Source: Prevotella sp. UBA5379 (lineage in GTDB: Bacteria > Bacteroidota > Bacteroidia > Bacteroidales > Bacteroidaceae). From it: 24,574 nucleotides of DNA. A program made the translations under genes and the position numbers. Where the stretch lies: the NCBI GenBank assembly GCA_002409785.1, contig DHOX01000061.1, forward strand, positions 1 through 24,574, in the 5' to 3' direction. Below the pieces are notes generated by a model. It saw only the letters and a list, made by a program, of their open reading frames with translations, did not search any database and was not told where the DNA came from. Numbering within the stretch: the stretch's first letter is position 1; each line of letters starts with the position of its first letter. Shown piece by piece: positions 6,604 through 12,780 of the stretch.

Positions 6604-7518
6604 ATGTCAAGAACTACATTTGACCAGTTACTCCAGGCAGGTTGTCATTTCGGACACCTCCACAGAAAGTGGAACCCCGCAATGGCTCCTTATATCTTTA
6701 TGGAACGTAATGGTATCCATATTATTGACCTCAATAAGACAGTGGCTAAAATTGATGAAGCTGCTGAGGCTTTAAAGGGTATTGCTAAATCTGGAAAGAA
6801 AATCCTGTTCGTCGCTACTAAAAAACAGGCCAAAGATATCGTAGCTGAAAAAGCTGCATCTGTCAATATGCCTTATGTTGTTGAACGTTGGCCGGGCGGT
6901 ATGCTCACTAACTTCCCGACTATCCGTAAGGCTGTGAAAAAAATGGCGAACATTGATAAACTGATGAATGATGGCACTTTTGCTAATTTGTCTAAGCGTG
7001 AACTTCTGCAGATTACACGTCAGCGTGCTAAACTGGAGAAAAATCTCGGCTCTATCGCTGACCTGACTCGTCTGCCTAGCGCATTGTTCGTGATTGATGT
7101 GCTCAAGGAGCATATCGCTGTCAGGGAGGCTAATCGCCTGGGTATTCCCGTGTTCGGTATTGTTGATACTAACTCTGATCCTCGTGATATTGATTACGTT
7201 ATTCCTGCAAATGATGACGCTAAAGATTCTATAGAGGTTATTTTGAATGCTGTTTGTGGCGCTATTGCTGAAGGCCTTGAAGAACGTAAGGTTGAAAAGG
7301 CTGATGAAAAGGCTGCTGCTGAGCAGAAGGAGGAAGTAGGTGAGAACCCAAGGCATGCTGCACGGAAAGCTCGTAAGAGTGAAGCTTCATCTGATGCTAA
7401 GGTAGAGAATGCCCCGCAGGAGGAGGCTTCTGTAAAAGAAGCTCCTGAGACGGAAGAAACTCTTAAGGCTGAAGCTGCGGCTCCTAAAACTGAAGAGCAA
7501 GCCCCTGCGGCTGAATAA
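6604..7518 (+). CDS. rpsB: 30S ribosomal protein S2 (uS2) with an acidic C-terminal tail
   Basis: S2 of the small ribosomal subunit. Conserved blocks appear in order: LLQAGCHFGHLHRKWNPAM near residues 9-27, FVATKKQAKDIV near 69-80, ERWPGGMLTNF near 96-106, LPSALFVIDVLKEHIAV near 158-174, and PVFGIVDTNSDP near 180-191. The S2 core ends near residue 230. The remaining roughly 75 residues form a low-complexity tail rich in Ala, Glu and Lys with a basic patch in the middle (HAARKARK). It makes the protein 304 residues, longer than the usual 230-260. A tail of this sort probably does not fold. The ATG at 6604 follows an A-rich stretch without a strong Shine-Dalgarno sequence. Confidence 0.97.
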   Translation: MSRTTFDQLLQAGCHFGHLHRKWNPAMAPYIFMERNGIHIIDLNKTVAKIDEAAEALKGIAKSGKKILFVATKKQAKDIVAEKAASVNMPYVVERWPGGMLTNFPTIRKAVKKMANIDKLMNDGTFANLSKRELLQITRQRAKLEKNLGSIADLTRLPSALFVIDVLKEHIAVREANRLGIPVFGIVDTNSDPRDIDYVIPANDDAKDSIEVILNAVCGAIAEGLEERKVEKADEKAAAEQKEEVGENPRHAARKARKSEASSDAKVENAPQEEASVKEAPETEETLKAEAAAPKTEEQAPAAE

Positions 7519-7524
7519 AACGAT

Positions 7525-7593
7525 AGGAGGTCCGAGTAATTCATGACGCATGGTCTTTCGCGTACATGATTATAAGGACCTTTTTTATTTTTT
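7525..7593 (+). terminator. Strong hairpin with U-tract between rpsB and tsf
   Basis: AGGTCC (7528-7533) pairs with GGACCT (7576-7581). Inside it, TCATG (7541-7545) pairs with CATGA (7565-7569), and ACGC (7546-7549) with GCGT (7560-7563), leaving a 10-base loop. A T-rich run (7581-7593) follows at once. This is the form of an intrinsic terminator, placed between two genes normally co-transcribed, so it may act as a partial terminator that lowers tsf relative to rpsB, or as a processing site. Confidence 0.7.
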
Positions 7594-7603
7594 AATCATT
7601 TAT

Positions 7604-7610
7604 AAAGGAG
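7604..7610 (+). promoter_or_regulatory. Strong Shine-Dalgarno site that fixes the tsf start
   Basis: AAAGGAG lies 8 bases before the ATG at 7619. Such a clear site is uncommon in this window and decides the tsf start against the open frame upstream, which runs into the terminator hairpin. Confidence 0.7.
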
Positions 7611-7618
7611 AAATTAAA

Positions 7619-8617
7619 ATGAAGGTTTCGATTCAAGATATTCAGAAACTTCGTAAGATGACTGGTGCTGGCCTCGCAGATTGTAAAAAAGCTCTTGTTG
7701 AGGCTGAAGGCAGTATGGATAAAGCCATAGAACTTGTGCGTGAACGGGGGTTGGCCATCGCCGCTAAACGTTCTGATCGGGCAACTTCCAATGGTTGTAT
7801 ACTCGTTAAGAAAGTCCCGGGCTTTGCAGCTATGGTCGGCGTGAAATGTGAAACGGATTTTGTTGCTGCAGGAAAAGACTTTATCGCTATGGTGCAGGAA
7901 ATACTTGATGCTGCCGTGGCTAATCGTTGTAAAACGCTTGAGGAAGTAAGACAACTGAAACTTTCTAGTGGAGATACTGCTGATCTGGCTGTGAAACATC
8001 GCTCTGGTATTACGGGTGAGCACATGGACCTGGATGGCTATAATTTTATCGAAGGTGATCATGTGTCTGTTTATGACCACATGAATAAGCACTTACTGGC
8101 TACGATGGTTCAACTGAATAAGGAAAATGAAGAGGCTGCTCATAAGGTGGCTATGCAGGTTGCTGCAATGAATCCTGTTGCTCTTGATGAAGCTCATGTG
8201 GCTCAGGAGGTTAAGGATAAAGAACTGGAAATAGCTGTCCAGAAGACGAAGGAGGAGCAAATTCAGAAAGCTGTTAATAACGCTTTGAAGAAGGCTGGAT
8301 ACAATCTCTATATTGCAGAGAGTGAGGAACATCTTAATGAGGGACTTTTGAAAAAGGAAATCACTGAAACGGATGCTGATGAGATCCGGAAAATTAAGAA
8401 AGAGGTGGCTGATCAAAAGGCTGCTCATTTACCTGAGCAGATGGTCCAGAATATCGCTAAGGGCCGCATGAATAAATTCTATAAGGAAAATTGCCTCGTA
8501 GATCAGGAATTCCAGTTTAGTGATGGTGATAAAATAAGTGTCTCAGACTGGCTTAAAAAACAGGATAGGGATCTTGAGATCGTAAATTTCAAACGCTTTA
8601 CTTTGCTTGCTGAATAG
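7619..8617 (+). CDS. tsf: Translation elongation factor Ts
   Basis: EF-Ts, the guanine nucleotide exchange factor that reloads EF-Tu with GTP. The N-terminal UBA-like module starts VSIQDIQKLRKMTGAGLADCKKAL. The EF-Tu contact motif CETDFVAAGKDF lies near residues 77-88. VAMQVAAMNP near 177-186 is the dimerisation-domain signature, and the C-terminal part includes NKFYKENCLVDQEF. At 332 residues it is longer than the E. coli form (about 280) but normal for Bacteroidetes. The upstream frame is open to 7550, but the Shine-Dalgarno site at 7604 and the conserved N-terminus support 7619. It is the last gene of the ribosomal operon, separated from rpsB by a hairpin and closed by the terminator at 8713. 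Confidence 0.97.
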   Translation: MKVSIQDIQKLRKMTGAGLADCKKALVEAEGSMDKAIELVRERGLAIAAKRSDRATSNGCILVKKVPGFAAMVGVKCETDFVAAGKDFIAMVQEILDAAVANRCKTLEEVRQLKLSSGDTADLAVKHRSGITGEHMDLDGYNFIEGDHVSVYDHMNKHLLATMVQLNKENEEAAHKVAMQVAAMNPVALDEAHVAQEVKDKELEIAVQKTKEEQIQKAVNNALKKAGYNLYIAESEEHLNEGLLKKEITETDADEIRKIKKEVADQKAAHLPEQMVQNIAKGRMNKFYKENCLVDQEFQFSDGDKISVSDWLKKQDRDLEIVNFKRFTLLAE

Positions 8618-8712
8618 TTCAGCATTTGTGATTGCGTTTTTGATATTGGGTCAGATGGGTGTTTCCTGTAATAATTAGGAGAACTTTATATCCACTGACT
8701 TGGATTATTATA

Positions 8713-8753
8713 GGGGGTGTCTGTCTTTTTGAAGAACAGGCACCTTTCCTTTT
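8713..8753 (+). terminator. Intrinsic terminator after tsf
   Basis: GGTGTCTGT (8716-8724) pairs with ACAGGCACC (8736-8744), nine pairs with one G-U, around an 11-base loop. TTTCCTTTT follows. It ends the rplM-rpsI-rpsB-tsf transcript, about 100 bases after the tsf stop. Confidence 0.8.
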
Positions 8754-8814
8754 ATCAACTTTTATTATCCTTTTTAAATGTGGACATTTCTATCTGTGTG
8801 TTATTTATCTTGAC

Positions 8815-9429
8815 ATGAAGATATTCGTAGTATTACACAATTATTCTGGCCATGATCAGGTGTCTTCTGGGACTTTGCGCTCGAAGGATCCCATCATATA
8901 TCTGAAACCTGATTCTGCGTTGCTCAAGGATCATAAACCTTTTTTTGTTCCGGATAATTTGGGGGAGATCCGGTTTTGTGCAGAATTGGTGGTACGCATA
9001 AGCCGTTTGGGAAAATCTGTTCCTGCGCGCTTTGCACACCGCTATTATGATGCAGTGACTGTAGGGGTGAATTTTATTGCTGCTGATTTGCAAAAAAAAT
9101 TGAGTGGGAAGGGATTACCTTGGGAAAAAGCAACAGGCTTTGACTGTTCTGCCGTTCTCGGTGATTGGACGGATAAGGAAAATTTTAGCAATGTTCAGAC
9201 TCTTCGCTTTAGTTTGAAGGTCAATGACGGGTTGGCTCAGGAAAGTTATTCTTCTGATATGATCCATACAGTTGATGAACTTGTTTCTTCGGTCAGTACG
9301 AATTTTACACTGAAAACGGGTGATCTCCTCTTTACGGGATGCCCTGTAGAATTGATGCCTGCTCATATTAATGATCGTATTACCGGTTATCTGGAAGACC
9401 GCAAGGTGTTGGAATTCTATCAGAAATAG
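8815..9429 (+). CDS. Fumarylacetoacetate hydrolase (FAH) family protein with altered metal site
   Basis: A 204-residue single-domain FAH-fold protein, similar in size to FAHD1-type acylpyruvases. Family landmarks are LKPDSALL (residues 30-37), AELVVRISRLGK (56-67), RFAHRYYDAVTVGV (72-85) and KTGDLLFTGCP near the C-terminus. Active relatives bind a divalent metal through two Glu in an ExE motif and an Asp in the strand before TARD. Here the first Glu position is Cys55 (only Glu57 remains), and the Asp position is Asn86 in GVNFIAADLQ. The usual TPxGVG turn is CPVELM. The protein may therefore have lost hydrolase or decarboxylase activity, or changed it. The upstream frame to 8659 crosses the tsf terminator, so the ATG at 8815 (MKIFVVLHNY) is preferred. 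A weak -7-like TATCTGTG lies at 8791. ispF follows on the same strand after about 100 bases. Confidence 0.82.
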   Translation: MKIFVVLHNYSGHDQVSSGTLRSKDPIIYLKPDSALLKDHKPFFVPDNLGEIRFCAELVVRISRLGKSVPARFAHRYYDAVTVGVNFIAADLQKKLSGKGLPWEKATGFDCSAVLGDWTDKENFSNVQTLRFSLKVNDGLAQESYSSDMIHTVDELVSSVSTNFTLKTGDLLFTGCPVELMPAHINDRITGYLEDRKVLEFYQK

Positions 9430-9533
9430 AATAGAATAATAGAGCTTGGGCGCAGAAGAGGGCATGAGCGGACGTAATCTTGAAATATAGAAAATGTTAT
9501 GCTCCTTGTCAAGGAGAAAATTTGATAAAGATT

Positions 9534-10019
9534 ATGAATATACGGGTTGGCTTTGGATATGATGTCCATAAATTGGTTGTGGAACGTGAACTTTGGCTGG
9601 GTGGAATTCGTATTGACTATGCCAAGGGATTGTTAGGACATAGTGATGCAGATGTCCTCATTCATGCGATTTGTGATGCTCTTTTGGGAGCGGCAAATTT
9701 GCGTGATATTGGTTATCAGTTTCCGGATACTGCTGCGTCTACACTGAATATTGACAGTAAAATCCTTCTTCGTAGGACAATGGACTTGGTACGGAAAAAA
9801 GGATATGCACTAGCTAATATTGATGCTACGGTTTGTGCGGAACAGCCTAAGTTAAACCCTTATATACCTGCTATGAAAACTTGTCTGGCTGGAGTTCTGA
9901 AGGCTGATGAAGATGATATTTCCTTGAAAGCTACTACTACTGAGCATCTTGGTTTTACGGGCCGTCAGGAAGGTATTTCTGCGTATGCGGTCGTTCTCAT
10001 CGAAAAACAAATCGGATAA
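9534..10019 (+). CDS. ispF: 2-C-methyl-D-erythritol 2,4-cyclodiphosphate synthase
   Basis: IspF of the MEP isoprenoid pathway, which cyclises the CDP-methylerythritol phosphate intermediate with loss of CMP. At 161 residues it has normal length. Zinc ligands are visible as Asp10 and His12 in GYDVHKL and His44 in HSDADVLIHAICDALLGA. IGYQFPDT follows near residue 60, and the conserved C-terminal block is KATTTEHLGFTGRQEGI. Family members usually have HFPDT and GREEG, so Gln at both places is a mild variation. The ATG at 9534 gives MNIRVGFGYDVH, the usual N-terminus; an in-frame TTG at 9480 would add 18 unlikely residues. An AAGGAG lies 17 bases upstream, rather far for ribosome binding. Confidence 0.96.
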   Translation: MNIRVGFGYDVHKLVVERELWLGGIRIDYAKGLLGHSDADVLIHAICDALLGAANLRDIGYQFPDTAASTLNIDSKILLRRTMDLVRKKGYALANIDATVCAEQPKLNPYIPAMKTCLAGVLKADEDDISLKATTTEHLGFTGRQEGISAYAVVLIEKQIG

Positions 10020-10026
10020 AGCTTAA

Positions 10027-10061
10027 AAATATTTGTCTCGTCCTGACTCAGGACAATATTT
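10027..10061 (+). other. Stem-loop just downstream of ispF
   Basis: GTCCT/AGGAC (within 10040-10054, a near-perfect palindrome centred on C10047) is enclosed by AAATATT/AATATTT (10027-10033 with 10055-10061). No T-run follows on the plus strand, so it may stabilise the ispF mRNA end instead of terminating it. The next 90 bases up to the promoter at 10153 hold nothing I can identify. Confidence 0.4.
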
Positions 10062-10152
10062 GGGCGGAACGGATATTGTCAATGTGTTCGCACACAAATA
10101 GTTGATTTATGTCAAGAAGAAGTGCAGATCACGAGAAAAGTGTAGCTTATTC

Positions 10153-10183
10153 TTGTATAAGTAGAAAAAGCAGGCTATCTTTG
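10153..10183 (+). promoter_or_regulatory. Promoter of the candidate small RNA
   Basis: A -33-like TTG (10153-10155) is followed about 20 bases later by TATCTTTG (10176-10183), an exact TAnnTTTG -7 box. Transcription would start near 10190. Confidence 0.6.
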
Positions 10184-10189
10184 CAAGTA

Positions 10190-10382
10190 CAAAAAGGTTA
10201 ATAGATTGTTTAGGTTAGTAGTAATAAATTTAGGTTTTTAGTTATTAGGTTTAAGGTAGATTTAAATGATTGTTTAACAGATAACAAAGGGAGTCGCGAG
10301 ACTGTCTTTCGTTAAGAAAGATTTTTTAGTTAAACATAGGCAGTACGCTGCAGCCCGATGAGGGTCGTAGCGTATTTTTTTT
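10190..10382 (+). ncRNA. Candidate structured small RNA gene, about 190 nt
   Basis: This stretch has its own promoter just upstream, no supportable reading frame, and a strong intrinsic terminator at the end. The 5' half is AT-rich with repeated TTTAGG/TTAGG-like words. It can form TAATAA/TTATTA pairing. The 3' half is nested: GTTTAAC (10272-10278) pairs with GTTAAAC (10329-10335), and inside that TAAC-AAAG...AGTC-GCGA-GACT...CTTT-c-GTTA (10282-10314) forms a long hairpin closed by a GCGA (GNRA) tetraloop. The terminator stem follows. I cannot name it. A 6S-like regulatory RNA or a Bacteroidales-specific small RNA are possibilities, but neither is shown. The downstream glycosyltransferase has its own promoter after the terminator, so this is not simply its leader, though read-through attenuation is possible. 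Confidence 0.6.
10344..10382 (+). terminator. Intrinsic terminator of the candidate small RNA
   Basis: TACGCT (10344-10349) pairs with AGCGTA (10369-10374). The stem continues inward, with one mismatch, to CCC/GGG around the loop GATGA. Eight T residues (10375-10382) follow directly. Confidence 0.85.
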
Positions 10383-10388
10383 ATGTTT

Positions 10389-10422
10389 TTTGCGTGCATT
10401 CTTTATTTTATTGCTATATTTG
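10389..10422 (+). promoter_or_regulatory. Promoter of the two-gene glycosyltransferase operon
   Basis: TTTG (10389-10392) and TATATTTG (10415-10422, exact TAnnTTTG) are separated by 22 bases. Transcription would start near 10429, about 48 bases before the ATG at 10477. Confidence 0.6.
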
Positions 10423-10476
10423 CATTTCAGGAGTCTGCTGTTGCAGGTCACCTCTCAATGTAAAGGATTCATTACT

Positions 10477-11745
10477 ATGCGAGTTCTGATTGTAAACACG
10501 AGTGAGCGGATCGGGGGAGCTGCTGTCGCAGCTAATCGATTGATGGATGCACTTAACAACAATGGCGTTAAAGCAAAGATGCTGGTACGTGATAAGGAAA
10601 CAGATGATATTACTGTGGCTCATCTGCCCCATTATGGGAACAGGAGTTTCCTGTGGGAACGGTGGTGCGTCTATTGGCATTTGCATTTTTCTAAAAATCA
10701 TCTTTGGGATATTGATATTGCTAATGCGGGGACAGACATAACAAAATTGAGAGAATTTAAGGAGGCTGATGTCATCCATCTCTCATGGGTGAACCATGGT
10801 ATGTTGTCTTTAAAAGATATAAAGAAAATTGTTTTAAGTGGTAAACCCGTTGTATGGACGATGCATGATTTCTGGCCTGCTGCAGGCATTTGCCATTATA
10901 CGCATGGTTGTACACACTTTCAGACTTCTTGCCATCATTGTCCTCTGTTGCCGCATGGTGGCTCTGACCGTGATCTGTCTAATAAGATTTGGAGAAGGAA
11001 GCAGGCAATATTAAAATTAGGAAATATTTATTTCGTGGCTTGCAGCAAATGGCTTAGAAATCAGGCTGAGCAGAGTGCCCTTCTTACAGGACAAAGTCTG
11101 ACCGATATTCCCAATCCTATTGATACTCGGGTCTTTACTCCTTTGGATAAGAAAACATCTCGTCTAAGAGTGGGGTTGCCTGCAAATAAAAAACTGATCC
11201 TGTTCGTTTCTCAAAGGGTTACTGATAAGCGAAAAGGAATGTCCTATTTTATTGCCGCAATCCAGAAACTCGTGGAGAAGTATCCGGCAGCAAAGCAAAA
11301 GATGGGTATTGTCATCCTAGGAGGCCATTCAGAAGAGATTGTTGGAAAGTTACCTCTTCCGGTCTTTCCGCAAGGCTATGTCAACGATGAGAAAAAGATA
11401 GTGGATATTTATAATTCGGTGGATACTTATGTCTTACCTTCTCTTGAGGATAACTTGCCGAATACGATCATGGAAGCCATGTCCTGTGGAATCCCTTGTG
11501 TAGGCTTTCGGGTAGGGGGAATTCCGGAAATGATAGATCATCAGAAGAATGGGTACGTAGCTAATTATAAAGATATAGATGATCTGGCCGAAGGAATTTA
11601 TGCGATACTTTCGGAGCCTGATCAGAGTGCAATTCGTCAAGATTGCCGGCATAAGGTGGAATTAAATTATTCGCAACATGCTGTAGCTATGAAGTATATA
11701 GAAATTTATGATCAGGTCAGAGCTTTTAAGCATTATCGCCTATGA
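10477..11745 (+). CDS. GT-B fold glycosyltransferase, GT4-like
   Basis: A 422-residue retaining-type glycosyltransferase. The N-terminal Rossmann domain opens MRVLIVNTSERIGGAAVAA with a glycine-rich acceptor loop, and contains VVWTMHDFWPAAGICHYTHG followed by a Cys/His-rich stretch (CTHFQTSCHHC) common in this capsule-type subgroup. The C-terminal donor domain holds LFVSQRVTDKRKG and the ExxxxxxxE region LEDNLPNTIMEAMSCGIP, then GGIPEMI. It should act on the cytoplasmic side, adding a sugar to a lipid-linked glycan. The start is supported by AAAGGA at 10462 and by the promoter at 10389-10422, which excludes a longer frame from 10390. The next gene overlaps its stop by four bases (ATGA). Donor and acceptor are unknown. 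Confidence 0.92.
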   Translation: MRVLIVNTSERIGGAAVAANRLMDALNNNGVKAKMLVRDKETDDITVAHLPHYGNRSFLWERWCVYWHLHFSKNHLWDIDIANAGTDITKLREFKEADVIHLSWVNHGMLSLKDIKKIVLSGKPVVWTMHDFWPAAGICHYTHGCTHFQTSCHHCPLLPHGGSDRDLSNKIWRRKQAILKLGNIYFVACSKWLRNQAEQSALLTGQSLTDIPNPIDTRVFTPLDKKTSRLRVGLPANKKLILFVSQRVTDKRKGMSYFIAAIQKLVEKYPAAKQKMGIVILGGHSEEIVGKLPLPVFPQGYVNDEKKIVDIYNSVDTYVLPSLEDNLPNTIMEAMSCGIPCVGFRVGGIPEMIDHQKNGYVANYKDIDDLAEGIYAILSEPDQSAIRQDCRHKVELNYSQHAVAMKYIEIYDQVRAFKHYRL

Positions 11746-12518
11746 TTACATTTACGGTCATTACGTGTACTTATAATGCTCAGGCCGTAGTGAAAAAAAC
11801 GCTGAGGAGTGTACTCAGGCAGACTTATCGAGGCGTTGAGCATCTTATTATTGACGGTGCCTCTATAGATGGTACTTTGGCAATGGCCAGAAACTATCAG
11901 TATGCCAATGATAAGGAACGGACAGGACATATAGTAAGGATCACTTCTGAGAAAGATAAGGGGCTTTATTTTGCAATGAATAAAGGTCTGCAACAGGCCC
12001 AAAATGATTATCTCGTGTTTTTGAATGCAGGGGATACTTTTCCTTCTGATGATACTTTAGATCGGATTTCTTTAAGTGTTGGGGAAAGAGAAGATCTTCC
12101 TGGTGTACTTTATGGGGATACGGATATCGTAGATAGTGATGGTAATTTCTTGCATCATCGCCGATTATGTCCTCCGGAGCATCTCTCCTGGAGAAGTTTT
12201 AAATGGGGCATGCTAGTGTGTCATCAGTCATTCTATGCTTTAACTAAAATAGCAAGAGATATTCCTTATAATACCGATTATCACTATTCGGCTGATGTAG
12301 ACTGGTGCATTCGAGTCATGAAAGAATGTGAAAAAAGAAAATTGAAATTAAGAAATGTCCATGGCGTCGTAACTCATTATCTGTCCGAAGGGTTAACGAC
12401 TAAAAATCATAAAGCATCATTGAAGGAACGATTCCGGGTGATGAGAAGTCATTATGGATTATTCACTACGTTATGGGTTCATTTTTGCTTTGCTTTTCGT
12501 GCTTTCTATAAACGTTGA
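11742..12518 (+). CDS. Glycosyltransferase family 2 protein (WcaE-like)
   Basis: A 258-residue GT-A glycosyltransferase. It starts MITFTVITCTYNAQ, continues with HLIIDGASIDGT, then EKDKGLYFAMNKGLQQAQNDYLVFLNAGDTF. This DxGxYxAMNKG pattern is characteristic of the WcaE/colanic-acid-like GT2 subgroup. HQSFY and DVDWCIRV near the end are the usual acceptor-side motifs. There is no membrane segment. Its ATG overlaps the TGA of the preceding glycosyltransferase (11742-11745), so the two are probably translationally coupled and work on the same glycan. This pair is about 5 kb from the LicD cassette, and I cannot tell whether they share a product. Confidence 0.92.
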   Translation: MITFTVITCTYNAQAVVKKTLRSVLRQTYRGVEHLIIDGASIDGTLAMARNYQYANDKERTGHIVRITSEKDKGLYFAMNKGLQQAQNDYLVFLNAGDTFPSDDTLDRISLSVGEREDLPGVLYGDTDIVDSDGNFLHHRRLCPPEHLSWRSFKWGMLVCHQSFYALTKIARDIPYNTDYHYSADVDWCIRVMKECEKRKLKLRNVHGVVTHYLSEGLTTKNHKASLKERFRVMRSHYGLFTTLWVHFCFAFRAFYKR

Positions 12519-12714
12519 ATGAAAAGAAGGATGGATGAGCATCTGGTGTCTGGCCATTAGGAGCTCATAATGATGCTTTGTACTACTTTACGAAGTTAAA
12601 TGAAGCAAATGTTTATACTTTGCATCTCGGAACAGTTAGGTAGTTAGCGTATAGCATTCAATCTGTGTAGGACTTTATATGTTCCGGTTTCGTGAATAAT
12701 TTGTCCTGTCTTTA

Positions 12715-12746
12715 TTTCGAATCTTCAGACTTTTTTCATATCTTTG
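12715..12746 (+). promoter_or_regulatory. Promoter of the GH78-like and kinase genes
   Basis: TATCTTTG (12739-12746) is an exact TAnnTTTG -7 box. A weaker TTTC at 12715-12718 lies 20 bases upstream. Transcription would start near 12753, 28 bases before the ATG. The rest of the 262-base spacer from 12519 has no gene or clear terminator that I can see. Confidence 0.55.
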
Positions 12747-12780
12747 CTTTGAAATCCTTTGTGAGTTTTAAAGAGATATT

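Noticed and set aside
6545..6775. A 76-residue plus-strand frame starting in the rpsB leader
   Set aside because: Most of it overlaps rpsB in another frame, and its sequence looks like a shifted translation of S2.
8659..8814. A longer N-terminus for the FAH-family protein, adding a hydrophobic segment
   Set aside because: The extension is a translation of the tsf terminator region. The conserved protein begins at MKIFVV, at 8815.
10020..10476. A tRNA or tmRNA gene in the ispF-glycosyltransferase gap
   Set aside because: No cloverleaf, T-loop GTTCRA or CCA end is visible. The structure seen is nested hairpins with a terminator.
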